From the NCBI RefSeq assembly GCF_000981385.1, contig NZ_LATZ01000113.1, forward strand, positions 36,392 through 100,391: DNA of 64,000 nt, in the 5' to 3' direction. The DNA comes from Bacillus sp. SA1-12 (GTDB lineage Bacteria; Bacillota; Bacilli; Bacillales; Bacillaceae). The translations under genes and the position numbers were made by a program. Shown in pieces: positions 25,002-33,939 of the stretch. How positions within the stretch are numbered: position 1 is the stretch's first letter; each line of letters opens with the position of its first letter. Below the pieces are notes generated by a model, which saw nothing but the letters and a program-made list of their open reading frames with translations, was not told the DNA's origin and did not search any database.

Positions 25002-26098
25002 ATGATAAGAAAATACAAAATTGCAGTAATTGCTGGAGATGGAATAGGCCCGGAGGTAGTCAATGAGGGGATTAAAGTATTAAAGAAGATTGCAGAAATA
25101 GACCGTACCTTTGATTTTGAATTCACTTATTTTCCATGGGGGTGTGAATATTATTTACAGATGGGAAAATGATGGATGAGGATGGATTAGAGCAGCTTAC
25201 ATCCTTTGATGCCATCTACCTTGGTGCTGTAGGTTATCCTGGTGTACCTGACCATATTTCATTATGGGATCTTTTATTGAAGATTCGCAAAGGGTTCAAT
25301 CAATATGTGAACCTGCGTCCAATTACGTTATTAGATGGTGCTCCATGCCCGCTGAAGAATATTTCGCGTGAGCAAATTGATATGCTCGTTATTCGTGAAA
25401 ATAGCGAAGGGGAATATGCCGGAGCTGGGGATTGGCTGTTTCGTAATCAGTCTCATGAGGTCGTACTGCAAACAGGAATATTCTCAAGAGTTGGTACTGA
25501 AAGAATAATCCGTTATGCATTTGAAGAAGCGAGAAAACAGGGAAAGTCTCTTACAAGTATCAGCAAAGGGAATGCGTTAAATTATTCGATGGTGTATTGG
25601 GATCAGGTGTTTGAAGAAGTTGCTAAAGAGTACGCGGATGTAGAGACCAATTCTTATTTAGTCGATGCTGCTGCCATGTTTTTTGTCAAAGAGCCTTGGC
25701 GCTTTGAGGTGGTTGTTACATCTAATTTATTTGGTGATATCCTAACTGATTTAGGTGCTGCTATTGCCGGTGGAATGGGACTTGCTGCAGGTGCAAACAT
25801 CAATCCTGAACGAGAATTTCCATCTATGTTCGAACCCATTCATGGCTCCGCGCCAGATATCGCCGGGAAAGGGATTGCAAACCCGTTAGCTGCGATTTGG
25901 TCTGTAAGTCAAATGTTAGACTTTTTTAACCAGGAAGCATGGGGCAAAAGAGTTCTAACCGCAATGGAGCAAGTTATGCTAGAAGGAAGCAAATTAACAC
26001 CTGATATGGGAGGGAAGGCCAATACGCAAGAGGTAGGGGATGCAGTGGTAAAAAAGCTTGTAGAGATGCCATTAGAAAGTATAACAAATAAAGGATGA
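25002..26098 (+). pseudogene. Tartrate dehydrogenase / D-malate dehydrogenase-like gene with a frameshift at 25166-25172
   Basis: Frame 1 (25002-25172, from ATG 25002 behind GGGGAG) encodes the Rossmann-like start 'KIAVIAGDGIGPEVV' to 'YYLQMGK' and ends in TGA. A second frame starts at ATG 25169 and runs to 26098 with the remainder. That part includes 'NLRPITLL', 'RENSEGEYAG', the Tyr of 'NYSMVYWD' and the metal-binding aspartates of 'SNLFGDILTDLG'. Together they make a full-length beta-decarboxylating dehydrogenase of the YcsA/DmlA type, which oxidises D-malate or tartrate with NAD+. One A appears missing in GGGAAAATGATG. It may be a real mutation, a sequence error, or a bypassed shift. B. 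subtilis YcsA is the nearest known relative. Confidence 0.85.
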
Positions 26099-26112
26099 AT
26101 TTAATAACTGGT

Positions 26113-26166
26113 AAAAAGAGAGGCTGTTTCAAAAGGGTGAGCCCTTACACTGAGACAGCCTGTTTG
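26113..26166 (-). terminator. Hairpin between convergent genes, terminator for the J-domain gene
   Basis: Arms AGGCTGT (26121-26127) and ACAGCCT (26155-26161) enclose an inner AAGGG / CCCTT stem. The U-rich tail (CTCTTTTTAC) is found on the minus strand. Confidence 0.6.
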
Positions 26167-26182
26167 CATTCCTATAAACATC

Positions 26183-26800
26183 CTAGTCTTTCATTTTGTT
26201 TCTAAATTGATCAAAATCAGTTTTAATATAATGAAACAGCTTTGCGTTTCCTCCATGATCCGGATGAGCTTTTTTTAATAGTTCTTTATATGCAGCGATG
26301 ATGTCTTTATCATTTGCTAGTTTGGTAAGTCCTAACTTTTGACGAAAATCACTTGAAGATAAGGAAGAAGATGATGCATCTTCACTTGTTTCCCCTTTTA
26401 GAAGTTTTTCTTTTAATTCAATCAACTCATCACGTAATTCAATATTTTCCTTTAATAAATTGATTGTTTCCTTTTTTAAATGGTTCCTCTCAATTTGCAA
26501 TAAGCTGATTTCATTATATAGCTTATCTCTTTGATGAATCAATAATCTTGTTGAGCTTGCATGTAATTCCTCTATACCTTTAATTTCCTCATCTTTTGTC
26601 TTTATTTTTAATTTTAATAGGTGAATGACCTGGTCTTTATCAAGTTTTGTTTGTTCCTTCATAAAACGCATTAAGGCCTTATCATCTACCGTGAATCCAG
26701 TAGCTTTAATTTTGCCCTCACGGAGCCATTGCTTAAAGGTTTCAATATTATCCGTTATTCCAGCTTCCTTTAACAAGGTAAATGCTTGATCCGTGTTCAA
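26183..26800 (-). CDS. J-domain protein with coiled coil and N-terminal DNA-binding-like region
   Basis: A protein of 205 residues. The C-terminus is a J-domain with the HPD motif at 179-181 (KKAHPDHGG), which stimulates DnaK-type ATPases. Residues about 60-135 are a charged coiled coil. The first 45 residues ('AFTLLKEAGITDNIETFKQW') resemble the small helix-turn-helix of excisionase/MerR-like proteins seen in several Bacillus accessory proteins. A serine-rich linker precedes the J-domain. It is monocistronic and divergent from the flotillin gene. It could recruit DnaK to a DNA or protein target; that is inference. I know no characterised protein with this order. Confidence 0.8.
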   Translation of the reverse strand: MNTDQAFTLLKEAGITDNIETFKQWLREGKIKATGFTVDDKALMRFMKEQTKLDKDQVIHLLKLKIKTKDEEIKGIEELHASSTRLLIHQRDKLYNEISLLQIERNHLKKETINLLKENIELRDELIELKEKLLKGETSEDASSSSLSSSDFRQKLGLTKLANDKDIIAAYKELLKKAHPDHGGNAKLFHYIKTDFDQFRNKMKD

Positions 26801-26954
26801 TCGATTTCTCCTTTCTTCGGGTAGTAGCTATGTAAGTTGAATGAGCAACAGTATAAGCCCCTATTATATATATAAGGTGGCAGGACTGTTTTTTTGCGCT
26901 TTCTTTTAAGATTTATCAAGTGGAATACATAAAAAGGTATAATTTTCCCGATTT

Positions 26955-26980
26955 TGAAACCTTTCCCTATTCGATTCGTA
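26955..26980 (+). promoter_or_regulatory. SigW-type promoter for the flotillin gene
   Basis: TGAAAC (26955-26960) and CGTA (26977-26980) are separated by exactly 16 bases, a perfect match to the B. subtilis SigW consensus. It lies 136 bases before the flotillin start. B. subtilis yuaFG-floT is under SigW control, so cell-envelope stress induction is expected. Confidence 0.8.
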
Positions 26981-27115
26981 TAACACTATATATTGATCAA
27001 TATGTTCGAAAAAACTGCCTTGTACAGGGAAAAGGGATTAAATGTTTTTATCATTCATGTACTGCCTAATAGCTGCATGGGTTAGATAGATATATATAAA
27101 GAAGGGGGAAGAAAT

Positions 27116-28612
27116 ATGTTAGATGCGATTGGGGTACTAATGTTTTTAATTCCAGTATTAATTATTGCTGCACTTGCGGGAGTTGGCTATTTCTTTTGGA
27201 TAAAATATCGCTACCGTACAGCCAAGTCCAACCAGGCCTTAATCATTACAGGACCAAGATTAGGCGATCCAGAGAAGGAAACGAATATTTTTACAGACCA
27301 AGAAGGCCGTTCAATGAAGATCATTCGTGGAGGAGGGTATCGACTCAGACGCTTCCAGACATCAACGCCTGTAAATCTGACTTCATTTCAATTAAAGCTA
27401 TCCACACCAAGAGTATATACAAATGGAGGTGTACCGATTGTTGCTGATGCAGTCGCCATGGTAAAGGTGGCTGATACCTTAAACGGAATCGCAAACTATG
27501 CGGAACAGTTTTTAGGCAAGGAACAATCAGAGATAGAGGCAGAAATTATCGAGGTGCTTGGAAGTAATCTGCGTGCAATTCTTTCGAAAATGACGGTCGA
27601 AGATATTAACAGTAACCGGGAAAAATTTAATCAGGATGTGTCTGAGGTTGCGCAAAAGCAGCTAGACTTAATGGGTTTTAAAATAACCTCATTGGGATTA
27701 ACAGATTTACGTGATGCAGATGAAGAGAATGGTTATTTAAAAAACTTAGGCAGACCGCGTATTGCTGAGGTTCGTAAACTAGCAGAAATTGCTGAGGCTA
27801 ATAGTGAGCGAGAAACCAGAATACACCGTGCGCAAACCGACCAAGAGGCGAAAGAGGAAGAATATAAACGCCAAATTGCGATAGCAGAATCTAAAAAAGA
27901 AAAGGATATTAAGGATGCCGCGTTTAAAGAAGAAACAGAACGTGCCCGAGCAAAATCAGAGCAGTCCTATGAATTAGAAAAGGCTAAATTAGCAAAGGAA
28001 GTAAAAGAAGAAGAATTAACGCTAAAATTTTTAGAGCGTGAACGTGCGGTTAAGCTTGAGGAAGAAGAAAGCAAGGTTCGCAAAACAAAAGCTGATGCTG
28101 AATACTATGAAACAACACGGAAGGCGGAAGCTGAAGCACGTAAAGCGGAAATAGCCGGGGAAGCCAAAGCAAAAATCCGCAGGGAAGAAGGCTCGGCTGA
28201 AGCAGATGTCATCCGTGAAAGAGGGAAAGCCGAAGCTGAAGCAAGAAAGCTGTTAGCTGAAGCAATGGAAAAGCATGGTGAGGTTATTATCACCGAGAAA
28301 CTAATCGAAATGCTTCCAGTTTTTGCTGAGAAGATTGCCCAGCCGCTTAACAATATTGAATCTGTTAAAATTATTGATTCAGGCAATGGCCAGGGTGTGC
28401 CTTCCTTTGGCAAAAGCATTACAAAAACGATGGTTGATATGCAAGAGCCGCTAAAAGAAATGACAGGCATTGATGTAGCGGAGTTAATCAAATCATATGC
28501 ATCAAGAAATGGAACGGTAATTCAAGGAGCCGCCACGGTTCCTCATGTAAATCGGATAGATAATGGCGGAGGAGAAGCTTTCTCCGTTGAGAATAACCAA
28601 AAGAATATATGA
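27116..28612 (+). CDS. floT: FloT-like flotillin (SPFH-domain membrane scaffold)
   Basis: A protein of 498 residues. An N-terminal membrane segment (about 7-29) is followed by an SPFH/band-7 domain (about 35-215, with 'RGGGYRLRRFQ' and 'TPRVYTNGGVPIVADAVA'). A long Ala/Glu/Lys-rich coiled coil (about 225-410) leads to a C-terminal region with 'ITEKLIEMLPVFAEKIA'. This is the FloT/YuaG layout, marking ordered membrane domains. No NfeD-like partner gene (YuaF) is adjacent, unlike B. subtilis. The upstream SigW promoter supports the assignment. Starts at ATG behind AAGAAGGGGGAAG. Confidence 0.93.
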   Translation: MLDAIGVLMFLIPVLIIAALAGVGYFFWIKYRYRTAKSNQALIITGPRLGDPEKETNIFTDQEGRSMKIIRGGGYRLRRFQTSTPVNLTSFQLKLSTPRVYTNGGVPIVADAVAMVKVADTLNGIANYAEQFLGKEQSEIEAEIIEVLGSNLRAILSKMTVEDINSNREKFNQDVSEVAQKQLDLMGFKITSLGLTDLRDADEENGYLKNLGRPRIAEVRKLAEIAEANSERETRIHRAQTDQEAKEEEYKRQIAIAESKKEKDIKDAAFKEETERARAKSEQSYELEKAKLAKEVKEEELTLKFLERERAVKLEEEESKVRKTKADAEYYETTRKAEAEARKAEIAGEAKAKIRREEGSAEADVIRERGKAEAEARKLLAEAMEKHGEVIITEKLIEMLPVFAEKIAQPLNNIESVKIIDSGNGQGVPSFGKSITKTMVDMQEPLKEMTGIDVAELIKSYASRNGTVIQGAATVPHVNRIDNGGGEAFSVENNQKNI

Positions 28613-28652
28613 AAGCTTTAATCTGCTAATTTTATAAACTCATACAATATAT

Positions 28653-28683
28653 AAAGGCGCTTCCTTAACGGAATGCGCCTTTT
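28653..28683. terminator. Bidirectional terminator between floT and yhaA
   Basis: Arms AAAGGCGC(TTCC) at 28653-28664 and (GGAA)TGCGCCTTTT at 28670-28683 pair with one bulge, flanked by A and T runs. It serves the convergent genes on either side. Confidence 0.8.
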
Positions 28684-28705
28684 AGTCTAGTAAAGAGTTT
28701 AGTTT

Positions 28706-29908
28706 TTAAATTGAAATTGGCTGACCGCTTACCGAATCAAGCTGATACTGAATCGCTGCTTTACATAGTGTTTTTGCAGCGATAAGAAGTGCTTTTTCAT
28801 CAATATCAAATCTAGGATGGTGATGTGGATAGGCATGTTCCTTATTAGCAGGCATGGCTCCTGTAAAAAAGAATGTTCCCTTCACATGCTGCAGGTAATA
28901 GGCAAAATCTTCACCGCCCATTTGCAATGGGCTTTCTTCTACCTTATAAACACCAGGAACCTTCTCGGCAATGTTCTTAAGAAATTCGGTTTCGGCTGGA
29001 TGGTTTACAACTGCTGGATAGCCTCTAAAATACAAATAATCATATTCTGCTCCATTCATAAGACAAGTACCTTTTACCACCTGCTCAATTTCTTGTTCGA
29101 TTTGTCTTCTTACATCCTCTTCAAATGAACGTGCTGTTCCGATCAGTTTGGCAGAGTTGGCAATAATATTAAAGGCATTTTCGGCTACGAAGGAACCGAC
29201 GGTAACAACGGCGGAATGAATGGGATCAATTTTGCGGCTGACAATTTGTTGCAGGCCAGTGACGATTTGGGAGCCGATCAGAATAGCATCCTTCGTCTTA
29301 TGTGGCTGTGCTCCATGTCCGCCTTTACCATGAACCGTGATTTCAAAACGATCTGCTGCTGCCATAATCGGTCCAACCCGGTATTGGATGTTTCCGACAG
29401 GTTCTGTAGCCCAAAGGTGTGTACCAAAAATGACATCCACACCCTCCAGGCAGCCGTCGTCAATCATCGAAAGTGCCCCGCCTGGAGCATATTCCTCTGC
29501 ATGCTGATGAATTAGAACAATCTTTCCGTTCAATAGATGACTATTGTTGTGAAGAACCTTAGCTAAGACAAGCAAGGTAGCAGTATGTCCGTCATGACCG
29601 CATGCATGCATGACTCCAGGTACAGTTGATTTATAATCAACATCTTTTTCGTCCTGAATCGGAAGGGCATCAAAATCTGCTCGTAATGCCACGGTAGGAC
29701 CCGGCAAATCTCCTATGATGGTTGCTACCACACCGTTTCCACCTACATTAGGTCTAACAGATACACCAAGCTTTTTATAATAATCGACAATGTAGCTTGC
29801 TGTATTTACTTCCTGAAAGGAGAGCTCAGGGTGCATATGTAAAAACCGGCGAATCTCAATCATTTCTGAATAATGGGCATCTAATGATGACCATAACTGA
29901 TCTAGCAT
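28706..29908 (-). CDS. yhaA: M20-family amidohydrolase, YhaA-like
   Basis: A protein of 400 residues. It has the M20D peptidase/amidohydrolase fold with 'MHPELSFQE' at the N-terminus, the metal-binding 'ACGHDGHTA', 'HQHAEE' with the catalytic glutamates, and a dimerisation domain beginning near 'HGKGGHGAQPH'. A late 'GGEDFAYY' supplies a metal ligand. The family removes N-acyl groups from amino acids or related amides using divalent metals. B. subtilis yhaA follows ecsC, so this is the syntenic homologue with two genes inserted between. The start ATG is behind AGGAGGAGG. The substrate is unknown. Confidence 0.93.
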   Translation of the reverse strand: MLDQLWSSLDAHYSEMIEIRRFLHMHPELSFQEVNTASYIVDYYKKLGVSVRPNVGGNGVVATIIGDLPGPTVALRADFDALPIQDEKDVDYKSTVPGVMHACGHDGHTATLLVLAKVLHNNSHLLNGKIVLIHQHAEEYAPGGALSMIDDGCLEGVDVIFGTHLWATEPVGNIQYRVGPIMAAADRFEITVHGKGGHGAQPHKTKDAILIGSQIVTGLQQIVSRKIDPIHSAVVTVGSFVAENAFNIIANSAKLIGTARSFEEDVRRQIEQEIEQVVKGTCLMNGAEYDYLYFRGYPAVVNHPAETEFLKNIAEKVPGVYKVEESPLQMGGEDFAYYLQHVKGTFFFTGAMPANKEHAYPHHHPRFDIDEKALLIAAKTLCKAAIQYQLDSVSGQPISI

Positions 29909-30065
29909 AATTCCTCCTCCTCAAAGATAAAATTTGTAAAAAGCTTAATAAAAAACATATGTCTCGAAATCAAAATGTATTAGAATAAGTAAGGAATTTA
30001 TATTAGCTCGATTGTAGTTAAAAAATTTAAAAAATTCAAGAATTTAATTCGATTGGAGGAAAATG

Positions 30066-30707
30066 GTGAAAAAGTATTATGTATTATTACTGACTCTGAT
30101 ATTTATCGGACTAATTTTACTAATTAAAACAAATGCAATCAATGGGTTTGACTCAATGATTGGGGAAGAATTGTACACTATTCATGATGAACCTTTCTTA
30201 CTTCTTGTAAATTGGGTTGGAATGTTAGGTTCAACACAGGGCATTATATCTGTTCTGTTTTTGTCAATGATCCTTTTTATTTTAGTTAAAAAAAGTTTTT
30301 TAGTTCCCGCCCTTTTATTTTTATCTGTTCTTTTAGGTAATATTGGAAACAAACTATTAAAGGCCATAGTTGCAAGGGAACGTCCTTCTTTTGTCAGTCA
30401 TATAGAGGAAGGGTTTAGCTTTCCAAGCGGCCATGTCATGGTTGGACTGATTTTGTATGGAATGCTCGCGTATTATTTAGTGAAATCAAGCCAACAAAAG
30501 AAAACAAAGCAAACGATTATCACGGGAATTTCGCTTGTCCTTGTATTAATAGGTTTGAGCAGGCTTATTGAAGGAGAGCATTTTCTCACTGATGTGATTG
30601 GCGGCTATATAACAGGGGGATTAATGTTGGTTGGATTCATTTCAATCGATAAATTCCTGCATAGAAAGCTAGAAAGAAGTAAAATCAGTCAAGATGCTGC
30701 TATGTAA
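30066..30707 (+). CDS. PAP2-family membrane phosphatase
   Basis: A protein of 213 residues if started at GTG 30066 (six bases from GGAGG); ATG 30063 is one codon earlier but too close. There are about six membrane helices and all three PAP2 motifs: KAIVARERP, FPSGH, and SRLIEGEHFLTD, containing the phosphate-binding and nucleophilic histidine residues. Such enzymes dephosphorylate phosphatidate, phosphatidylglycerophosphate or undecaprenyl pyrophosphate on the outer membrane face. Which lipid is used cannot be decided. Single gene with its own terminator. Confidence 0.92.
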   Translation: MKKYYVLLLTLIFIGLILLIKTNAINGFDSMIGEELYTIHDEPFLLLVNWVGMLGSTQGIISVLFLSMILFILVKKSFLVPALLFLSVLLGNIGNKLLKAIVARERPSFVSHIEEGFSFPSGHVMVGLILYGMLAYYLVKSSQQKKTKQTIITGISLVLVLIGLSRLIEGEHFLTDVIGGYITGGLMLVGFISIDKFLHRKLERSKISQDAAM

Positions 30708-30741
30708 TAAAATAATAAATGAAGATAGATTTTGACACTAA

Positions 30742-30787
30742 ACTTCAGTACTTTGACCATTAAGGTGGAGGTACTGAAGTTTTTTTC
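30742..30787 (+). terminator. Terminator after the PAP2 gene
   Basis: Perfect 10-bp arms ACTTCAGTAC (30742-30751) and GTACTGAAGT (30771-30780) are followed by seven T residues. The remaining 235 bases before the next gene are AT-rich with no other feature recognised. Confidence 0.9.
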
Positions 30788-31022
30788 TACCTTCTTTTAA
30801 ATAAAAGAGCTTTATTTCGTGTGATGTTTTTTAACATTCATCTGTGCATTTTTATTTGACTCTTTATTCCTTTTAGCTAAATTGTACAAGGAATTGTATG
30901 GAATTTCCACAAATCTGCTAATGAAACTTACATATTGATCGGTTAAACTAGTCATTAATTAAATGTTATATTTCTTTACATGTAAAGTGATTAAAAATAA
31001 CAAACTTGAAGGAGGAGTAAGA

Positions 31023-32474
31023 TTGGCATTAGAAAAAGTTGAGAAAGCTGCTTCTGATATTCCAACAGAATCCTACGGGATTAAAAAGAAATTCACACTT
31101 CCGCATATTTACGTGCTTTTATTTTTCTTTATCGCGCTTGGCGCTATAGCTACTTATTTAGTTCCTGCGGGCATATACGAAAGAGTCCCAGGTCCTGAAG
31201 GGAGGACAACGATTGATCCTGCTTCATTTCAATGGGTTGAAAGGACACCTGTTGGATTGACGGAATTTATGACGGCTATACCCAGGGGGTTGGTTGCTGC
31301 TGGGGAGGTTGTGTTTTTTACATTCATAATTGGCGGTATTTTTACGGTTATTCGACATACTGGGCTTATTGAAATAGGGGTAGACAGGCTTACAAGAAAG
31401 TTTTCAACCAGAAGTATCGCATTAATACCCGTACTAATGATAGTGTTTGCCACAGTCTGCAGTTTGATCGGTACGCAGGAATTAAGTTTAGTGTATGTTC
31501 CGGTTATCTTACCGTTAATGATTGCTATGGGCTATGATTCGATGGTTGCTGCTGCGGTAGCTTTAGTTGCAACTACTGCAGGATTTATGACAGGGTTTCT
31601 TAACCCGATCAATACAGGATTGGGGCAAAAGATTTCAGGTCTTCCCGTGTTTTCAGGAATAGAGATGAGATTCATCGCATTCATTGTGTTTGTTTTGGTC
31701 GGAATCATTTATATTGTCCGTTACGCTCAAAAGGTGAGAGAAAATCCAAAGTCAAGTCTGGTATATGAGGAAGATGCAAGTAAGAGAACCGCTTATTTAA
31801 ATAAATCAGAAGTAAATAAACCTGTTGCATCAATGCGTCAAAAGGTTGCATTCCTTGTCCTTTTAGGTTTTTTTGTTCTACTCGTTTATGGGGTATTAGC
31901 AAAAGGCTGGTTTATGTTAGAGATGGCTGGGCTGTTCATATTGATGGGAATCGTCATAGGGATGATTTCCGGGTTAAACCTGACGAATATTTGTGAAGGA
32001 TTTAATGAAGGTTTTCGCGAGGTGATGGTTGGAGCCATTATTATTGGTGTAGCCAGAGCGGTTGCAGTCGTTTTGGAAGATGGCCAAGTGATGGATACGA
32101 TTGTGAATAGCTTAGGTGCTTCTGTTGGAGAATTTCCAGCAATATTTAGCGCAATTGGAATGTTCTTTGTTCAAATGCTTTTTAGCTTCTTAGTTCCTTC
32201 TGGAAGCGGGCAAGCTCTGGTGACAATGCCAATTTTAGCGCCGCTTTCGGATTTAATTGGAGTTACAAGACAAACGGCTGTATTAGCCTATCAATTTGGT
32301 GATGGTCTGGGAAATATTTTATTCCCAACTTCCGGATACTTTTTGGCCACTTTGGCTATTGCTGGTGTTCCTTGGCAAAAATGGGTTCGCTTTTACATAC
32401 CGTTGTTTTTAGTATGGCTTGTGCTTGCAATTGGATTCCTTATTTTTGCTCAAATGATTCAGTGGAACGGGTAA
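31023..32474 (+). CDS. YfcC-family transporter
   Basis: A protein of 483 residues from TTG 31023, with AAGGAGGAG immediately upstream; an in-frame ATG at 30963 lacks a ribosome site. There are about 12 membrane segments with the YfcC/DcuC-like duplicated pattern and conserved 'SLIGTQELSLVYVPVILPLM' and 'SFLVPSGSGQALVTMPIL' regions. The latter is typical of AbgT/YfcC-type carriers (DUF3360/dicarboxylate carrier superfamily). Such proteins move short peptides, basic amino acids or acylated amino acids. The substrate is unknown. A stand-alone aldo/keto reductase gene follows 123 bases later. Confidence 0.88.
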   Translation: MALEKVEKAASDIPTESYGIKKKFTLPHIYVLLFFFIALGAIATYLVPAGIYERVPGPEGRTTIDPASFQWVERTPVGLTEFMTAIPRGLVAAGEVVFFTFIIGGIFTVIRHTGLIEIGVDRLTRKFSTRSIALIPVLMIVFATVCSLIGTQELSLVYVPVILPLMIAMGYDSMVAAAVALVATTAGFMTGFLNPINTGLGQKISGLPVFSGIEMRFIAFIVFVLVGIIYIVRYAQKVRENPKSSLVYEEDASKRTAYLNKSEVNKPVASMRQKVAFLVLLGFFVLLVYGVLAKGWFMLEMAGLFILMGIVIGMISGLNLTNICEGFNEGFREVMVGAIIIGVARAVAVVLEDGQVMDTIVNSLGASVGEFPAIFSAIGMFFVQMLFSFLVPSGSGQALVTMPILAPLSDLIGVTRQTAVLAYQFGDGLGNILFPTSGYFLATLAIAGVPWQKWVRFYIPLFLVWLVLAIGFLIFAQMIQWNG

Positions 32475-32597
32475 ATTCGGTTTGAGAAATATAGAATAAA
32501 GATTTTTTGATTTTACAGCTTTATTCATTTAAAGGAATAAACAGTCTTATCTCGAATAATATATTGAAAGTTAGAAAATGAGATAGGAGAGGAAGAA

Positions 32598-33581
32598 ATG
32601 GAATACAAAGTATTGGGCAAAAGCGGTTTATTAGTATCAGAACTTTGTTTAGGTGCTATGACCTTTGGGAAGGAGGTCAATGAATCTGATTCTATTGAAA
32701 TGATTCATCGTTTCCTGGATAAGGGAGGAAATTTTATTGATACAGCAGATGTTTATGTTGGAGGAGAATCTGAGCGGATTGTCGGCAAGGCGATAAAGGA
32801 GCGTCGTTCAGAAGTAGTGCTGGCAACAAAGGTAAGAATGCGAGTGGGACCTCATCCAAATGATTTTGGTTATTCGCGCCGCCGCATTATGGAAGGTGTG
32901 GACCAAAGTCTGAAGCGTTTAAATACTGATTATATTGATCTTTATCAGCTTCATGTCTGGGATAATATCACACCTATTGAAGAAACGATAAGAACATTAG
33001 ATGACCTTGTCAGTTCTGGCAAAGTAAGATACATAGGCTGTTCAAACTTTTTGGCGTGGCAAATGATGAAGGCTTTATCTTATAGTGATTTTCATAATCT
33101 TGTACGATTTATTTCCATACAGCCACAATATAGTCTGCTTAGTCGTGAAATGGATAGGGAGGTCCTCCCATTGTGCAAAGAAGAAAATGTCGGTGTCATT
33201 CCGTGGGCACCAATTGGAGGAGGATTCTTAACCGGGAAATACAAACAGGGTGAAAAACCACAAAGCGGAAGGCTTTCTCATGGGGTTGGTGAATCTAGTT
33301 GGGAGTATAGAGCCAATGAAAGAAACTTTTCTATTTTAAGAGCCGTTGAAGAAATATCACATGAGATCGATAAAACTCCTGCTCAAATTGCATTGAACTG
33401 GTTAGTAAATAAAGAAGAAATTACTTCACCGATTTTTGGAGCAAGCAGCCTTGAACAATTTGAGGAGAATATGGGGAGTGTAGGCTGGAATTTAACAGAA
33501 GAGCAATGGAATAAACTTGATGAGGTTAGCCAACTTCCTAGTGAATACCCGACAAGGTTTCTTGAGAAATTTCGCAGATAA
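32598..33581 (+). CDS. Aldo/keto reductase
   Basis: A TIM-barrel oxidoreductase of 327 residues with the catalytic tetrad in place: D48 and Y53 (FIDTADVY), K78 (LATK) and H119 (LYQLH). The NADPH-binding region near 'SPIFGASSLEQFEEN' also fits. It is closest to the YdhF/YrpG-type group of bacterial AKRs that reduce aldehydes or ketones. The start ATG follows AGGAGAGGAAG. A terminator hairpin follows at 33618-33654. The physiological substrate is unknown. Confidence 0.93.
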   Translation: MEYKVLGKSGLLVSELCLGAMTFGKEVNESDSIEMIHRFLDKGGNFIDTADVYVGGESERIVGKAIKERRSEVVLATKVRMRVGPHPNDFGYSRRRIMEGVDQSLKRLNTDYIDLYQLHVWDNITPIEETIRTLDDLVSSGKVRYIGCSNFLAWQMMKALSYSDFHNLVRFISIQPQYSLLSREMDREVLPLCKEENVGVIPWAPIGGGFLTGKYKQGEKPQSGRLSHGVGESSWEYRANERNFSILRAVEEISHEIDKTPAQIALNWLVNKEEITSPIFGASSLEQFEENMGSVGWNLTEEQWNKLDEVSQLPSEYPTRFLEKFRR

Positions 33582-33617
33582 ATAGACCTTTTGATAATAA
33601 TATAGGTTAGCCAGTCG

Positions 33618-33654
33618 GCCAAAATCCTACTAGTGGATTTTGGTCAATTTTTTG
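33618..33654 (+). terminator. Terminator of the aldo/keto reductase gene
   Basis: Arms CCAAAATCC (33619-33627) and GGATTTTGG (33635-33643) are followed by TCAATTTTTTG. Confidence 0.85.
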
Positions 33655-33762
33655 TCAATTTATTGATGAAAAGAAGAGAGCTTTTATTATTGTTAATGAG
33701 CTTTAATGTTCTGAAATAAAATCTAACGCTCATATCCCATTGTATTTAAGGTTGTTGTTCCA

Positions 33763-33817
33763 TTTGACTTCGTTTCGAAAATTAATTTTTAATAAATGGT
33801 TTCGAAACGAAATCAAA
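33763..33817. promoter_or_regulatory. 18-bp inverted repeat upstream of the MFS-ywrD operon
   Basis: Left arm TTTGACTTCGTTTCGAAA (33763-33780) and right arm TTTCGAAACGAAATCAAA (33800-33817) match in 17 of 18 positions across a 19-base spacer. Each arm contains the smaller palindrome TTTCGAAA. No U-tract follows, so this is more likely a two-site operator than a terminator. It lies 123 bases before the MFS start. The regulator is not known; the Lrp-type protein encoded downstream is one candidate. Confidence 0.7.
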
Positions 33818-33939
33818 ATACAAAGATAAATTCCGAAGTGCTAAAAAACTATGTGAGAATATATTACAAGAACCACTTCTATTGAAAAGAATGTTGTTAT
33901 AATGATCCCAATATTCAGACAATAGAAGGAGGATTTTTA

